64,000 nucleotides of DNA from Lachnospiraceae bacterium (GTDB lineage Bacteria > Bacillota > Clostridia > Lachnospirales > Lachnospiraceae). This document shows positions 31,190 through 40,892 of this stretch, piece by piece. The notes beneath the pieces were generated by a model, which was given only the letters and a program-made list of their open reading frames with translations, was not told where the DNA came from and did not search any database. The stretch spans positions 1-64,000 of the forward strand of contig JAFQQI010000105.1 of assembly GCA_017411305.1 (NCBI GenBank). Direction: 5' to 3'. Position numbers and translations under genes: made by a program. The first letter of the stretch is position 1. Each line of letters begins with the position of its first letter.

Positions 31190-33987
31190 TATTCTTCACC
31201 CAGTTTCAATGCCTTTGTTACATTCATCTTAAACAAGATACCTATCAATACCATAAGTGCCAACAGCATTGTTGCAGAAATCACGCCGTATAACCGGTAC
31301 ATATCCACAACATCCGTAATCAGCTTCATGGGAAGCACCTGATTTTCGGAAGCATAAGCCTGCTGCAGAATCGGTACAAACATTCCCGAAGAAAGCTTAC
31401 CGATACCGATACCTGCCAGCACAGAAAATACACCGCAGAAAATCTGCTCATTAATCAGCATATGCACCAGCTCTCCCTTATGAAAACCGCAGGCACGGAG
31501 TACACCGAACATCAACTCACGCTCCCTGATAGCCATAATCCAATAAATCAAATATCCGATGGCACAAAGCAGAATCGTTACAATAAAGCCCATGGTAAGT
31601 ACGCCGTTGGTTCCCTGAAGTAGCGGATCTTCCATGGTATTTTGAAGGTTGGCATCCTTATTGGAATATTTAACTAATCGGACATTGTTTTCTTCTATCC
31701 AATTTAAAACATCGCTTCCGTCACACTCTTCCTTTAAATCAATCCAGATTTCATAAGGCTGCGTTCCCCAGCGCTGCTTTAACACATCATAATGGGTCAC
31801 TACCAGAAAATTATCCTGTTCAAAGGCTGTACCGTCCGGATTGATTGCCCTCACTGTAGGCGCATATCCCGGCCAGTAATCCACAAAGTCAACAATTTCT
31901 CCGGTAGCATCCTGACCTGCAGAATTCCGGTAAGTAATACTGTCACCGATTTCATATCCGTGCAGCCTGTTGAAATTAGCGGAAACTAAAATGCCCCCCG
32001 GCTTTACTGCCAATTCATTCAAATATTCATAATAGGGCTTGGGATTAAGTCCTTCCGGCATCTGGGTCATGCTTCCGAATTCTTTGGTATGGATGCCTAT
32101 AATGGTAATTGCCTGACGATTGGATTTGCCCAAGGGCAAATAACCGGAATCCGTATAATAAACCTTGGTACAGGCATCCGCAATCTCCATGGTCATATAC
32201 CTGGTATAATCCGGCTCAATAAAACTGGCTTCCGACTGATTGCTGGGGTCATGGCTCATTGGCCAGAACTCCTTAATGACCACTTCACCACCGTTTAAAT
32301 ACTGTGTGTTTTCAACCGCATTCGCCAAAATAGTTCTGGCAACGGTAGCATGATAGATTCCCAAGGATATTGTCATAATCAGAAACAGCATAATCAGCTG
32401 CTGCTTACGCCCGTTTCTGATATTTTCCCGAAAGGATATGTAACTGGCACTTTTCCAAAAGCGCTTTCCCACATTGTATATCAGCAATACCAGATAAGGA
32501 TGAATTCTCAGGAAAAATAACCCTAACCCTAAAATAAACAACGAGGAACTGATATATAACAGCGGATCAAGGCTGTCTCCCTGCAGCACCGTAGTGGATA
32601 AGCCGGACATATTTTTATGGAAATTGTAGTAACCGTATCCGGAAACAGCAATCAGAATTACATCCAGAAACATTTTTTCCCAAAGTCCCTTTTTCTTCAG
32701 TGCCTTCTGCTGCTTTAAATTCACAATGGATACTTTACTGTGTTTAATCGCCGGCACGGTCAGACTAAGGAGCGATAACAGCATGGCACCTGCTGCGTAA
32801 ATGACTGCCTTTTCGGTAAATACAATATCCAGAGTCAGGTTACTGTCAAATTCCAGGAAATTCCTGGTAGCCCCCAAAACCTTACTAAAGCCGATTCCCA
32901 AAGGAATACCTACCACTGCTGCCACTGCCGTAATTACCATGCTTTGATATAAGTAGAGTTTGAAAATTTGGGAGCGATAGCTTCCCCTGCTCTTAATAAC
33001 AGAAATCTCGTTACGCTCCATCTCATACATCTGCCCGGAAATCATCAGAAGGAATGCGCAAACCATGATTAGTACCGGTACCTGCAAAATAAGTAAAGTC
33101 GCCGAAATTCTGTTAATCTTAAGTAAGTAAGAATCCATGGTCTCTAAGTATTCCGGTTCATCCAGCACACCACGGTAAGGACTCTCTTCACAAAAATAAA
33201 CTGTATCATCCACTAACGCTTTGACCATATCATAGCGGATGTCTTTGTAATCTAAATAGGAATAGAATTTGCAATTGATGGTATATTTTGATGCATACTC
33301 CGTGGTAAACATTTCCCGGAACAAATCCATCTTCATATAGGCTCTTCCTGCCAGCTGAAGATTTCCGTCCAGCCAGAAGAAATCATTATTATCCCGGGTG
33401 CGGAAAACACCCTTTATTTTGATTCGGATAGGATTTCCGTTTCCGTCCTCCAGGCCTTTTAATGTCAGAGTTTCCCCTAGTAGTAAGCCCTGAGGCACAA
33501 AGCATTCCTCTGCCACAATCACCTCAATACAGCCATCTTCATCCAAACCCGTCTCGCTGAAGCCTTCTCCGTTTACAATTTGGATATGCTCTTCAATGTC
33601 CGTAAGTCCTGCAACACTGATACTTAAATCCTCAGCATCTTCACGGTTCATATCGGAAAGCAGGGTTGCCCTTTGCAGTACATAATAAAAGACTGTCTGT
33701 TTTTCGCTGATTCCCAGTTCATCGTAAATGGATTTGGCAAAGTCCTCTACTTTTCCAATCATCCCTGTTTTGTCTTTTTGGGAATAGGTGGTCATCTCAA
33801 GAAGGGCAGGCCATTTGCCCTCCTTGGTAATAATCATATTAAATTCATCCTGCAGCATCCGGTCATAAGCCGCCTTCTCATATAAGGGAAAGCTGATAGC
33901 TGTTGAAATCAGCAAAATACAACCGATAAGCAGACTAAGTGTCATCCACTTTTTATGCCACATTTTCTGCAACATTATTCTAAACAT
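31189..33987 (-). CDS. FtsX-type (MacB-like) ABC permease (932 aa)
   Basis: The N-terminal membrane helix (about 15-35), a large extracellular domain (about 45-300), a group of helices (300-430), a middle helix pair (about 440-500), a second extracellular domain (about 550-770) and three final helices (about 785-920) give the layout of long FtsX-family permeases with two FtsX modules. No ATPase domain is fused. It is encoded between two adaptor genes upstream and two ATPase genes downstream, overlapping the adaptor gene by 13 bases. It probably acts as a mechanotransmitting exporter of a peptide, lipid or polysaccharide-related substrate. Confidence 0.87.
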   Translation of the reverse strand: MFRIMLQKMWHKKWMTLSLLIGCILLISTAISFPLYEKAAYDRMLQDEFNMIITKEGKWPALLEMTTYSQKDKTGMIGKVEDFAKSIYDELGISEKQTVFYYVLQRATLLSDMNREDAEDLSISVAGLTDIEEHIQIVNGEGFSETGLDEDGCIEVIVAEECFVPQGLLLGETLTLKGLEDGNGNPIRIKIKGVFRTRDNNDFFWLDGNLQLAGRAYMKMDLFREMFTTEYASKYTINCKFYSYLDYKDIRYDMVKALVDDTVYFCEESPYRGVLDEPEYLETMDSYLLKINRISATLLILQVPVLIMVCAFLLMISGQMYEMERNEISVIKSRGSYRSQIFKLYLYQSMVITAVAAVVGIPLGIGFSKVLGATRNFLEFDSNLTLDIVFTEKAVIYAAGAMLLSLLSLTVPAIKHSKVSIVNLKQQKALKKKGLWEKMFLDVILIAVSGYGYYNFHKNMSGLSTTVLQGDSLDPLLYISSSLFILGLGLFFLRIHPYLVLLIYNVGKRFWKSASYISFRENIRNGRKQQLIMLFLIMTISLGIYHATVARTILANAVENTQYLNGGEVVIKEFWPMSHDPSNQSEASFIEPDYTRYMTMEIADACTKVYYTDSGYLPLGKSNRQAITIIGIHTKEFGSMTQMPEGLNPKPYYEYLNELAVKPGGILVSANFNRLHGYEIGDSITYRNSAGQDATGEIVDFVDYWPGYAPTVRAINPDGTAFEQDNFLVVTHYDVLKQRWGTQPYEIWIDLKEECDGSDVLNWIEENNVRLVKYSNKDANLQNTMEDPLLQGTNGVLTMGFIVTILLCAIGYLIYWIMAIRERELMFGVLRACGFHKGELVHMLINEQIFCGVFSVLAGIGIGKLSSGMFVPILQQAYASENQVLPMKLITDVVDMYRLYGVISATMLLALMVLIGILFKMNVTKALKLGEE

Positions 33988-36164
33988 ATTTCCATTCCTT
34001 CATGTAAACCTTCTGCCACCCAGTAATAATCCTGACTGGAGCCGCCGGAAACAAACGGGATATAAACAATGCTTCCGTCCTGTTCTTTCACCTTTACAAA
34101 GGTGTTCTTGTTATGAACCTTCACTGCTCTCTTGGGAACAAGTACTACATCGGCCACTCCGCGAATTGGCGCCTTTATTTCAAACCGGCTCCTGTTCCAG
34201 CCTCCGCCGCCCATCACGGCACTTCCGTACTTTACCACCTCTCCCACATACTCTTCGGGAATCAGAATCAAAGCGTACCCCGTCTGAAGCTGTTTGGAAA
34301 GAGCTGTTTTGTTTACTGACACTACAGTACCTGTAATATCCTTCTTTATGCTGTCGGCGGTGGCATAAGTAATGGTAGCCGTATTTCCGTAGCTTAGTTG
34401 TCCGTCCTTGTCTTCCACAATCACATAGCACAGGGACTGATTGGCAATCTGAACCAGCTTTTGATTATAGGAAACCAAATCACCGGCTTCCGATTCGGTC
34501 AGATTGGTAATAATTCCGCTGTAAGGTGCCGTCAGCACAATCTCCCCTGTATATTCCGTAAGCTCTGTTAGTTCTTCATTCAGATCTTCTATGGTCTTTT
34601 GTCTTGCTTCAATGGCACGGTCTAAGGTTCTGTCGATTTCATCCGAATAAATCTTGCTTTTCTTTTCCAGCAGTCTCGTCAGCCGCTCCTGTTGGCGTTG
34701 CAGCTTGCGTTGTACTCTTCCTACCTCTATTTCATCAGAAATCACTTCAATCTTTGCAAGCTCCTGTCCTGCTTCTACCTGTTCATATTGCTCCACACAA
34801 ATTTCCTTAATATAAAAGGTACCGTATTTTGCAGGATTTACAAGCCACTCTGTTGACGGATAATATAAATATCCGCTTCCTTTAAACTCACTTTCGATAG
34901 AGCCTGTTTCCAAGGTTCCCATTTTCCCTTTTGCACTGACAGGTTCCGTAACCAGTACCTTATCTCCTTCTGAAAGCCCGGAAATAATCTCAGTATACAT
35001 ACCGTCCGTAAGGCCCACAGTAACTGACTGCATCACACTGTTTGTCCCGTCGAAAAGGTAGCAATAGTAATCCTTGCCGTTTCTGTGCAGGGCATCAGCC
35101 ATTACTGCCAGAGTGTTTTGTCTGGATTCTTCAATAATTACCAGCGTGGCAAATTTGCCCATAGGGATTTCATTATCGGGATCCTCTAAGTAAAACGTGG
35201 AATATACCACATCATTTAACTTTTTCAGCCGGGCATATTCTTCTTTTTCCATAACCTCATATACCACTTCATAGCGTTTACCGTCTATCAGGGCATATAC
35301 ATCCTGAGCCTTTTCTACGGTAGCCTTGCTGACATATTCCGTATGTAACACCTTTTGGTCTAAGTCTCCCACTGCAACCACGTTGGTATTCTTCTGAATA
35401 TAGTCGCCTGCCATATAAGCATTCATAGCCACTACCGCACCGTCTGTATTGGTGGTCACATGGGCTTCACCGATATCTTCCGAAAGCCTCTCGAGCCGTC
35501 CTGCATCATATTTCTGTTCCAAAGCAAATAATTCTTGCGTTTCCTTAATGGATTGCTCTATCTTCTCACGGGCAAGCACTGCCGCTTTATAAGCAGCTTC
35601 CGCCGGCATCCCGCCCCGGGCCCACATATCATACCAGGGTGCCTCTTCATCAGGAGCACCGCTTAAGCTGTTCATATAGGGAACACTTGCTTCATATTCC
35701 TTCTGCTTGGCATCATACAAATCCTCTTGCAAATCGCTGATACGGCTTTCATAATCATCTGTCTTATCTTCGATTTCTTCTGCCAGAGTTTCATAAGATT
35801 CATCCAGCTCCGTCGTATCACCATAAACCAGCACATCTCCCGGTGCTACCGTCTCCCCCGGTAATTTACCGTATTTTGCAAAAGGAGATTCAGGCGTATA
35901 TGCAAATTCTGTCACGGTAGGACTGCATACACAGGAAAATACTTGTGTTTTATAAATATCTCGGGTCCTTGCAACATCATAATTGGTTGCCACTCCTACC
36001 GGGTCAAGAAGTTCTATTTCAGTTTCTTCACCACCTGACGCAATTGTTTCAGCCGGCATCTGTGCAAGCTGTCCGCTTTGTTGTGCACATCCTGCTAAAG
36101 CTGTGATGCATAAAGACGATAACAGTATCCATACCGTCTTCTTGTATCGACTATAACTCATCAT
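33975..36164 (-). CDS. Large HlyD/MacA-type adaptor lipoprotein (729 aa)
   Basis: A lipoprotein signal peptide ends in ALAGC (about residue 26). Two coiled-coil hairpins are visible: TLAEEIEDKTDDYESRISDL (about 120-240) and RVQRKLQRQQERLTRLLEKK (about 485-560). Each is flanked by lipoyl-like or barrel segments, for example GEIVLTAPYSGIITNL after the second. This is about twice the usual adaptor length and looks like two MacA-type adaptors in tandem. It would be anchored outside the membrane and connect the permease to the cell wall. It lies seven bases after a second, shorter adaptor gene. Confidence 0.82.
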   Translation of the reverse strand: MMSYSRYKKTVWILLSSLCITALAGCAQQSGQLAQMPAETIASGGEETEIELLDPVGVATNYDVARTRDIYKTQVFSCVCSPTVTEFAYTPESPFAKYGKLPGETVAPGDVLVYGDTTELDESYETLAEEIEDKTDDYESRISDLQEDLYDAKQKEYEASVPYMNSLSGAPDEEAPWYDMWARGGMPAEAAYKAAVLAREKIEQSIKETQELFALEQKYDAGRLERLSEDIGEAHVTTNTDGAVVAMNAYMAGDYIQKNTNVVAVGDLDQKVLHTEYVSKATVEKAQDVYALIDGKRYEVVYEVMEKEEYARLKKLNDVVYSTFYLEDPDNEIPMGKFATLVIIEESRQNTLAVMADALHRNGKDYYCYLFDGTNSVMQSVTVGLTDGMYTEIISGLSEGDKVLVTEPVSAKGKMGTLETGSIESEFKGSGYLYYPSTEWLVNPAKYGTFYIKEICVEQYEQVEAGQELAKIEVISDEIEVGRVQRKLQRQQERLTRLLEKKSKIYSDEIDRTLDRAIEARQKTIEDLNEELTELTEYTGEIVLTAPYSGIITNLTESEAGDLVSYNQKLVQIANQSLCYVIVEDKDGQLSYGNTATITYATADSIKKDITGTVVSVNKTALSKQLQTGYALILIPEEYVGEVVKYGSAVMGGGGWNRSRFEIKAPIRGVADVVLVPKRAVKVHNKNTFVKVKEQDGSIVYIPFVSGGSSQDYYWVAEGLHEGMEICLE

Positions 36165-36171
36165 CTTTTCA

Positions 36172-37275
36172 TCACCTCTTCACTACTGTGTCCCCTTCAC
36201 TTAATCCGCTAATAATCTCTGTCTCCTTATTACCTGCCAGACCTGTCTCTACCCAGCAGACTGTTTTCATATTCTGCTCATCCAGCACATACACATAATT
36301 CTTATTATCTGCCCGGTAAATACATTCGTTGGGTAAATACAGAACATTCTCTTTTTGATCCAGCAACACATAAATTGTGCCTGTCGTCTGTACTTCAATG
36401 CCGTCATTTTCCGGTCCGTCATAAATACTGAAATACTGCTTTTCTCCCCAGGCACCAATCTGATAAGGCATTACTTCATAAGTACCCTTTGCTGCACCGT
36501 AAGCAATTTCCAGCGTCAGCATATCTCCCTCATGAAAATACTTCGCATAATCCGGCTCTTCCATTTCAAACATACCGTCAGTTCCGTCTATAATTGTCAT
36601 TATCACCTCTCCTTTTTTCGAGGTGGTTCCTTCCAAATCCTTTTCTACCGTATATACCATGCCGTTCATGGTAGCATACAGTCTGCTGCTTGCCAGTTCT
36701 TCCTTCAGCTTTGCAAGCTGTGCCCTGTCAAACTCCAAATCATCCTCATAGTCCTCTCTCTGATTTTGATAGGACTCACGAATATCGGCATCTCTCTCTT
36801 CTTTTTCTTCCAAATCCTCTTCTTCACAATCCGAATAATATGCCATAGAGTGGTAAGAACCTGTCAGTTCAAACTGCTCATGTGCATCCAGATAACTTTT
36901 CTCTAATTCCTCTTTTTCTATTTCATATTCCAAACGGGCAATGTCCTCTTCCAAACTACCGATGGATACCTCTGCCAAAATGTCTCCCACCTTCACATGG
37001 TCACCTTCGCGGACATATACCTTCTCAATCTTTTTACCGCCTTCGCCAAAGGAAACCTCCTGTTCCTTGGTCTGTACATATTTCGTGTTTAAGCTTTTAG
37101 ACAGTACTACATTTCCCCGTTTTACTTCAGCCAGGCTGTATACATACCCCGCGTCATCATCGGTAACGACTACTACCGCTTCCTCCTGCGTGCTGCCGCA
37201 GCCGATAGCTCCCATACTGCCTAACGCAAGTAACATTCCTATGCAAATGAATTTTGTCACTGATTTCTTCTTCAT
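36172..37275 (-). CDS. HlyD/MacA-type adaptor lipoprotein (367 aa)
   Basis: The signal peptide ends in the lipobox GAIGC (about residue 26). GKKIEKVYVREGDHVKVGDI is the first half of a lipoyl domain. A charged coiled coil follows (about 112-200, very rich in E, D and R), then SSRLYATMNGMVYTVEKD, a barrel and a membrane-proximal end (ETGLAGNKETEIISGLSEGD). This is a standard MacA-like adaptor. It opens the five-gene export cluster with the large adaptor, permease and two ATPases. It follows the solute-binding protein gene by about 100 bases that include a weak GGGG/CCCC hairpin (37315-37343). Confidence 0.85.
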   Translation of the reverse strand: MKKKSVTKFICIGMLLALGSMGAIGCGSTQEEAVVVVTDDDAGYVYSLAEVKRGNVVLSKSLNTKYVQTKEQEVSFGEGGKKIEKVYVREGDHVKVGDILAEVSIGSLEEDIARLEYEIEKEELEKSYLDAHEQFELTGSYHSMAYYSDCEEEDLEEKEERDADIRESYQNQREDYEDDLEFDRAQLAKLKEELASSRLYATMNGMVYTVEKDLEGTTSKKGEVIMTIIDGTDGMFEMEEPDYAKYFHEGDMLTLEIAYGAAKGTYEVMPYQIGAWGEKQYFSIYDGPENDGIEVQTTGTIYVLLDQKENVLYLPNECIYRADNKNYVYVLDEQNMKTVCWVETGLAGNKETEIISGLSEGDTVVKR

Positions 37276-37376
37276 AAACTAACTTTACACCTACTTATGT
37301 CTTTATTCACAATAAGGGGCAGTGCCCGGAATACACCACCCCTATCATTGGAATATTAATCTATCAAATTTATTAC

Positions 37377-38849
37377 TTATGCGTTTGCATCATCAATGTA
37401 TGCTTTCCATGTATCTCTGATTGCTTCAACAAGCTCGGAAACAACAGCATTAGGTACTACAGACCATGTAAGCTGTTCACCTGTTGTAAGGTTAGGAATC
37501 AGGCCGTGGTAAGCAACGGTACCATGTTCAGGCTCTGCCATCATAGTAATTGTTTCATCAACTGCTCTGGAATCAAAGACACCGGCACGTGCTGTGGAAA
37601 GGTATCCGTTATATTCTTCATATCCGGCAGGTTCGTCTGTGTAGAGGTTCCATGCGAAAGCAATCTTCCATGCTCTGTCAGCATCGTAACAGGAAGGAAT
37701 TGCATGAGGGTTGTTATCCCATACGTTGATATAATTGTCGTACTGAGGTCCCTTCGGGAACATTACGAAACCAACTTCATCTTCCATATCGATAAGGAAG
37801 TTGCCGGGTGTTCCTGCATATTCCTGTTCAACCATGAATGCAGCCTTACCGTTTACGAACTCTTCCTTGTAGTAATCCCATGCAGCGCCTTCGGGATCAT
37901 GATCGTCGAACTGTGTATACATATCTACACACCATTCAAGAGCTTCAATTGTCTGAGGAGCTTCCAAGTTGTATTCATACTTACCGTCAACCTTAGCAAC
38001 GTAAGAACCGCCGTTAGAGAATACAGCCTGATCTGTCATAACGGATTCGTTTAATGTAAGACCATATACGTCTACTACACCGTCATTGTCGGTATCACGA
38101 TGACACTGAGCCATTAATTCTTCGAATTTGTCCCATGTCCAGGAACCGTCTGCCTGCATATCATACAGAGTTTCAGGATCGATACCTGCTTCTGTTAATA
38201 ATCTCTTGTTAAAGAATACACCTGTACGTGCTTCGGAAGGACCTGCAAACATACAATTGTAGTTGTACTGTTCATGACACATATTCTTCTGGAACTTAGG
38301 TGCAGAGAAATCTAAGCAATCTAATGTAGAAAGATCATACATTAAGCCGTTTGCCATACCGGAAACGATTGCAGGGTCATTACGTAATACGAAAATATAG
38401 TTGTTGTCATCACCACCGGTTGTTACATAGTCAACGAAATCCTGAGGTGCGGAAGTCCAGTCTGAAATAGCAACGGATCTGATGGTAAAGTTATATGTTT
38501 CCTGAATCCACTCTCTGTATTCATCACGAGCTTCTTCATAATCGTTAGTAGGTTCAGCGGGCTCTTCGGGTGACCACCAGTCACGAACGATGATTTCCAT
38601 ACCGCCTAAATCAATCGGGTTACCTGCATCATCTGTGATAACTGTGTAAGGGCTAACTTCCTCTTCCACAACTTCTGCTTCTGCAGTTTCCTCTTTGGTT
38701 TCAGTAGTTTCTGTTGTTTCAGCAGCAGGTGCTTTTTCTTCTGTAGCAGGTGCAGTTGTTTCTGCTCCGCCTCCACATGCTGTTGCACTCATGGTCATAG
38801 CTGCAGCTGTAACAGCAGCAAGGACCTTTTTTGCCATAGGCTTTTTCAT
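37377..38849 (-). CDS. Sugar ABC transporter solute-binding lipoprotein (490 aa)
   Basis: The signal peptide ends at SATAC (about residue 25), followed by a linker made of T, A and E that spans the thick wall. The mature part has the two-lobed fold of family-1 extracellular binding proteins (FNKRLLTEAGIDPETLYDMQ, WTWDKFEELMAQCHRDTDND, NGKAAFMVEQEYAG). AAAGGAGG stands before the start. It lies downstream of two permease genes, 120 bases away, and should deliver xylan- or arabinan-derived oligosaccharides to them. It is usually the most abundant protein of such operons. Confidence 0.9.
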   Translation of the reverse strand: MKKPMAKKVLAAVTAAAMTMSATACGGGAETTAPATEEKAPAAETTETTETKEETAEAEVVEEEVSPYTVITDDAGNPIDLGGMEIIVRDWWSPEEPAEPTNDYEEARDEYREWIQETYNFTIRSVAISDWTSAPQDFVDYVTTGGDDNNYIFVLRNDPAIVSGMANGLMYDLSTLDCLDFSAPKFQKNMCHEQYNYNCMFAGPSEARTGVFFNKRLLTEAGIDPETLYDMQADGSWTWDKFEELMAQCHRDTDNDGVVDVYGLTLNESVMTDQAVFSNGGSYVAKVDGKYEYNLEAPQTIEALEWCVDMYTQFDDHDPEGAAWDYYKEEFVNGKAAFMVEQEYAGTPGNFLIDMEDEVGFVMFPKGPQYDNYINVWDNNPHAIPSCYDADRAWKIAFAWNLYTDEPAGYEEYNGYLSTARAGVFDSRAVDETITMMAEPEHGTVAYHGLIPNLTTGEQLTWSVVPNAVVSELVEAIRDTWKAYIDDANA

Positions 38850-38968
38850 AGTACATCCTCCTTTAATATAATATATACCGCTATAGACTTATTGATAAAT
38901 ATCCGGGAGTCCCCCGCGGTATTATTTACTGGTTTATTATAACATAAAACTGCTATTATGTATATATT

Positions 38969-39976
38969 TTACATCTTGATACCGGTGCTGGAAATACTCT
39001 CCACAAAGGTTCTCTGTGCAAACAAATACAAAATAATCAAAGGTACAATAATCATCAATGTTCCGGTGGACAAAATACAGTTAGAATATGCAAGTGAAAC
39101 TGTAGTTTTGATTCCCATAACTCTCTGGATATATGCTCCCAAACTGTCAACCAGTCTGGCAAGTGAAGTACTTACCAAAGGCTTGGTTCCTAAGAACATT
39201 TTGGAATAAAAGCCGTCTGTCCACTGCCATACAAAGGAAAACAGGAAACAGGAGGTAATAATCGGCTTCGCCTGGGGAAGCATAATGCGGACAAAGGTCT
39301 TCAGTGTACCGCAACCGTCCACATAAGCTGCTTCTTCCATGTCCTCGGGAATATTACGGAAAAACTGCCTGATCATGTAAATATAGAGTCCGTTTTTCAG
39401 ACCCATACAGCCTGCACTGAGCATATAGTAAGGTAGCGCGGAACCACGAAGGTTTAGGCTTTCTCCCTTAACCGCCTGAATAATACCCATCACATCAAAA
39501 AATCTGAAGTGAAGATGCAGGGAGCTGGATATGGTCTGGGGCGGAACTAAAATCACCAAAATCACACAAGCAAACCAAAAGGATTTAAACGGAAATTTGA
39601 ATCTGGCAAATCCGTATCCCACCAGCGTACATACTGCAATCTGCAGTACCGCAATTGTCAGGGATGTGAACAGGGAATTCACAAGAGCTTCCTTATAGTT
39701 CAAAATATCTGCTGCAATCTTATAATTCTCTGTGGTAAAGTTCTGCGGAATGGAAATTACAACCGGATTATATAAATCCTCTTCCGTCATAAAGCTGACG
39801 GAAATCTTGTTCAAAATCGGTTGCAGTATCAAAAAGCACATTCCGAACAAAAGAAGTGCTCTGCAAATACTCACGCCGCCACCCATAATCTTTTTCTTAA
39901 GCAAATAACCGCCGGACTTTTGGTTCCGTTCCTTAAAGTCACTAAATGCCGTTTTTTTCGTCTTTGATTTAGTCAT
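38969..39976 (-). CDS. Sugar ABC transporter permease, MalG type, importer 2 (335 aa)
   Basis: Six hydrophobic helices and the EAA loop EDMEEAAYVDGCGTLKTFVR followed by IMLPQAKP, which contacts the ATPase, mark a MalG-type permease. The start at 39976 has GAAGGGGG nine bases upstream and its ATG overlaps the stop of the preceding permease gene; the frame open to 40027 inside that gene has no signal. With its MalF-type partner and the binding protein at 37377-38849 it makes one complete importer except for the ATPase. Confidence 0.9.
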   Translation of the reverse strand: MTKSKTKKTAFSDFKERNQKSGGYLLKKKIMGGGVSICRALLLFGMCFLILQPILNKISVSFMTEEDLYNPVVISIPQNFTTENYKIAADILNYKEALVNSLFTSLTIAVLQIAVCTLVGYGFARFKFPFKSFWFACVILVILVPPQTISSSLHLHFRFFDVMGIIQAVKGESLNLRGSALPYYMLSAGCMGLKNGLYIYMIRQFFRNIPEDMEEAAYVDGCGTLKTFVRIMLPQAKPIITSCFLFSFVWQWTDGFYSKMFLGTKPLVSTSLARLVDSLGAYIQRVMGIKTTVSLAYSNCILSTGTLMIIVPLIILYLFAQRTFVESISSTGIKM

Positions 39977-40877
39977 AATAGTAAACCCCCTTCGAGATAA
40001 AGAATGATGTAAGTCCCACAAAAGCAAGAACTATTATGAAATAAATCCACGACATTGCGGACGCCAGACCATAATTCATCTGATCCAGCATTACCGTTTG
40101 GATTTTTTCGATGACTCCGTTGTCGGAACGCATACAGAAATCAATTACTGTATAAATCCAGTTTACCAAAAATAGAGAGCTAATCATGGGGAAGGTAATC
40201 TTCCACAAGCTTTCCCATTTGGTACATCCTTCAATAGAGGCCGCCTCGTACATACTGGAAGGAATCGTCTGCAAACCGGATAAGAAAATAATAATCTGGA
40301 TACCGGAAGCAATGGCAACATCATAAATATTGTCTATCAGCTCAAATACCTCTTCAAAGGCTCTTACGCCTACACCGGCGGTTCTGAGTACCTCTTCTAA
40401 AGCATCCGTAATACTGACGTTTTCCGTGGTCATTTCAATGGTCTGAGCTAAAGTATCCATCAACTGGTTATCTGTTTCCAAACCGATGATTACACCGGAG
40501 GAAAGGATAACCGGCAGGAAGAAAATAGCTCTTACCATCGCACGTCCCTTAAATTCCTGATTCAGAATCAAAGATACAAAGAAGCTGAATACAATAATTC
40601 CCAAAGAATATGCCATCATTCTGGTAAACTCTTCTACCAGCAGTCTGTTGTAATCCGGATCAATCGTAAACGCTTCCACAAAGTTTTCCAGTCCAATCCA
40701 TATCTCGTTAAAGATACCGGATCCCAGCTCTACCGTACAAAAGCTCATATAAAAGGACTGACACAAGGGTTTTACCATAAACATCAGAAAACCGATGATA
40801 AAGGGTGAAATGAATAAATAACCCGATATTGCTTTCCGTTTTTGAAGACCCGCTAATTTTCCTTTTTGTTTCTTCAT
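39969..40877 (-). CDS. Sugar ABC transporter permease, MalF type, importer 2 (302 aa)
   Basis: Helices start at about residue 20 (GYLFISPFIIGFLMFMVKPL) and the EAA loop is SSMYEAASIEGCTKWESLWK followed by ITFPMIS. It contains an extra acidic periplasmic or cytoplasmic segment (about 130-175, QTIEMTTENVSITDALEEVL) not seen in the MalG partner. It overlaps that partner by eight bases and follows DUF5696 by 15, so it is part of the same long operon. It should work with the binding protein encoded two genes downstream. Confidence 0.9.
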   Translation of the reverse strand: MKKQKGKLAGLQKRKAISGYLFISPFIIGFLMFMVKPLCQSFYMSFCTVELGSGIFNEIWIGLENFVEAFTIDPDYNRLLVEEFTRMMAYSLGIIVFSFFVSLILNQEFKGRAMVRAIFFLPVILSSGVIIGLETDNQLMDTLAQTIEMTTENVSITDALEEVLRTAGVGVRAFEEVFELIDNIYDVAIASGIQIIIFLSGLQTIPSSMYEAASIEGCTKWESLWKITFPMISSLFLVNWIYTVIDFCMRSDNGVIEKIQTVMLDQMNYGLASAMSWIYFIIVLAFVGLTSFFISKGVYYYD

Positions 40878-40892
40878 AACAACTACCTTCCT

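Noticed and set aside
37315..37343. GGGG/CCCC hairpin after the solute-binding protein gene as a terminator
   Set aside because: The stem is interrupted and no T-run follows; it may only protect the 3' end of the upstream message.
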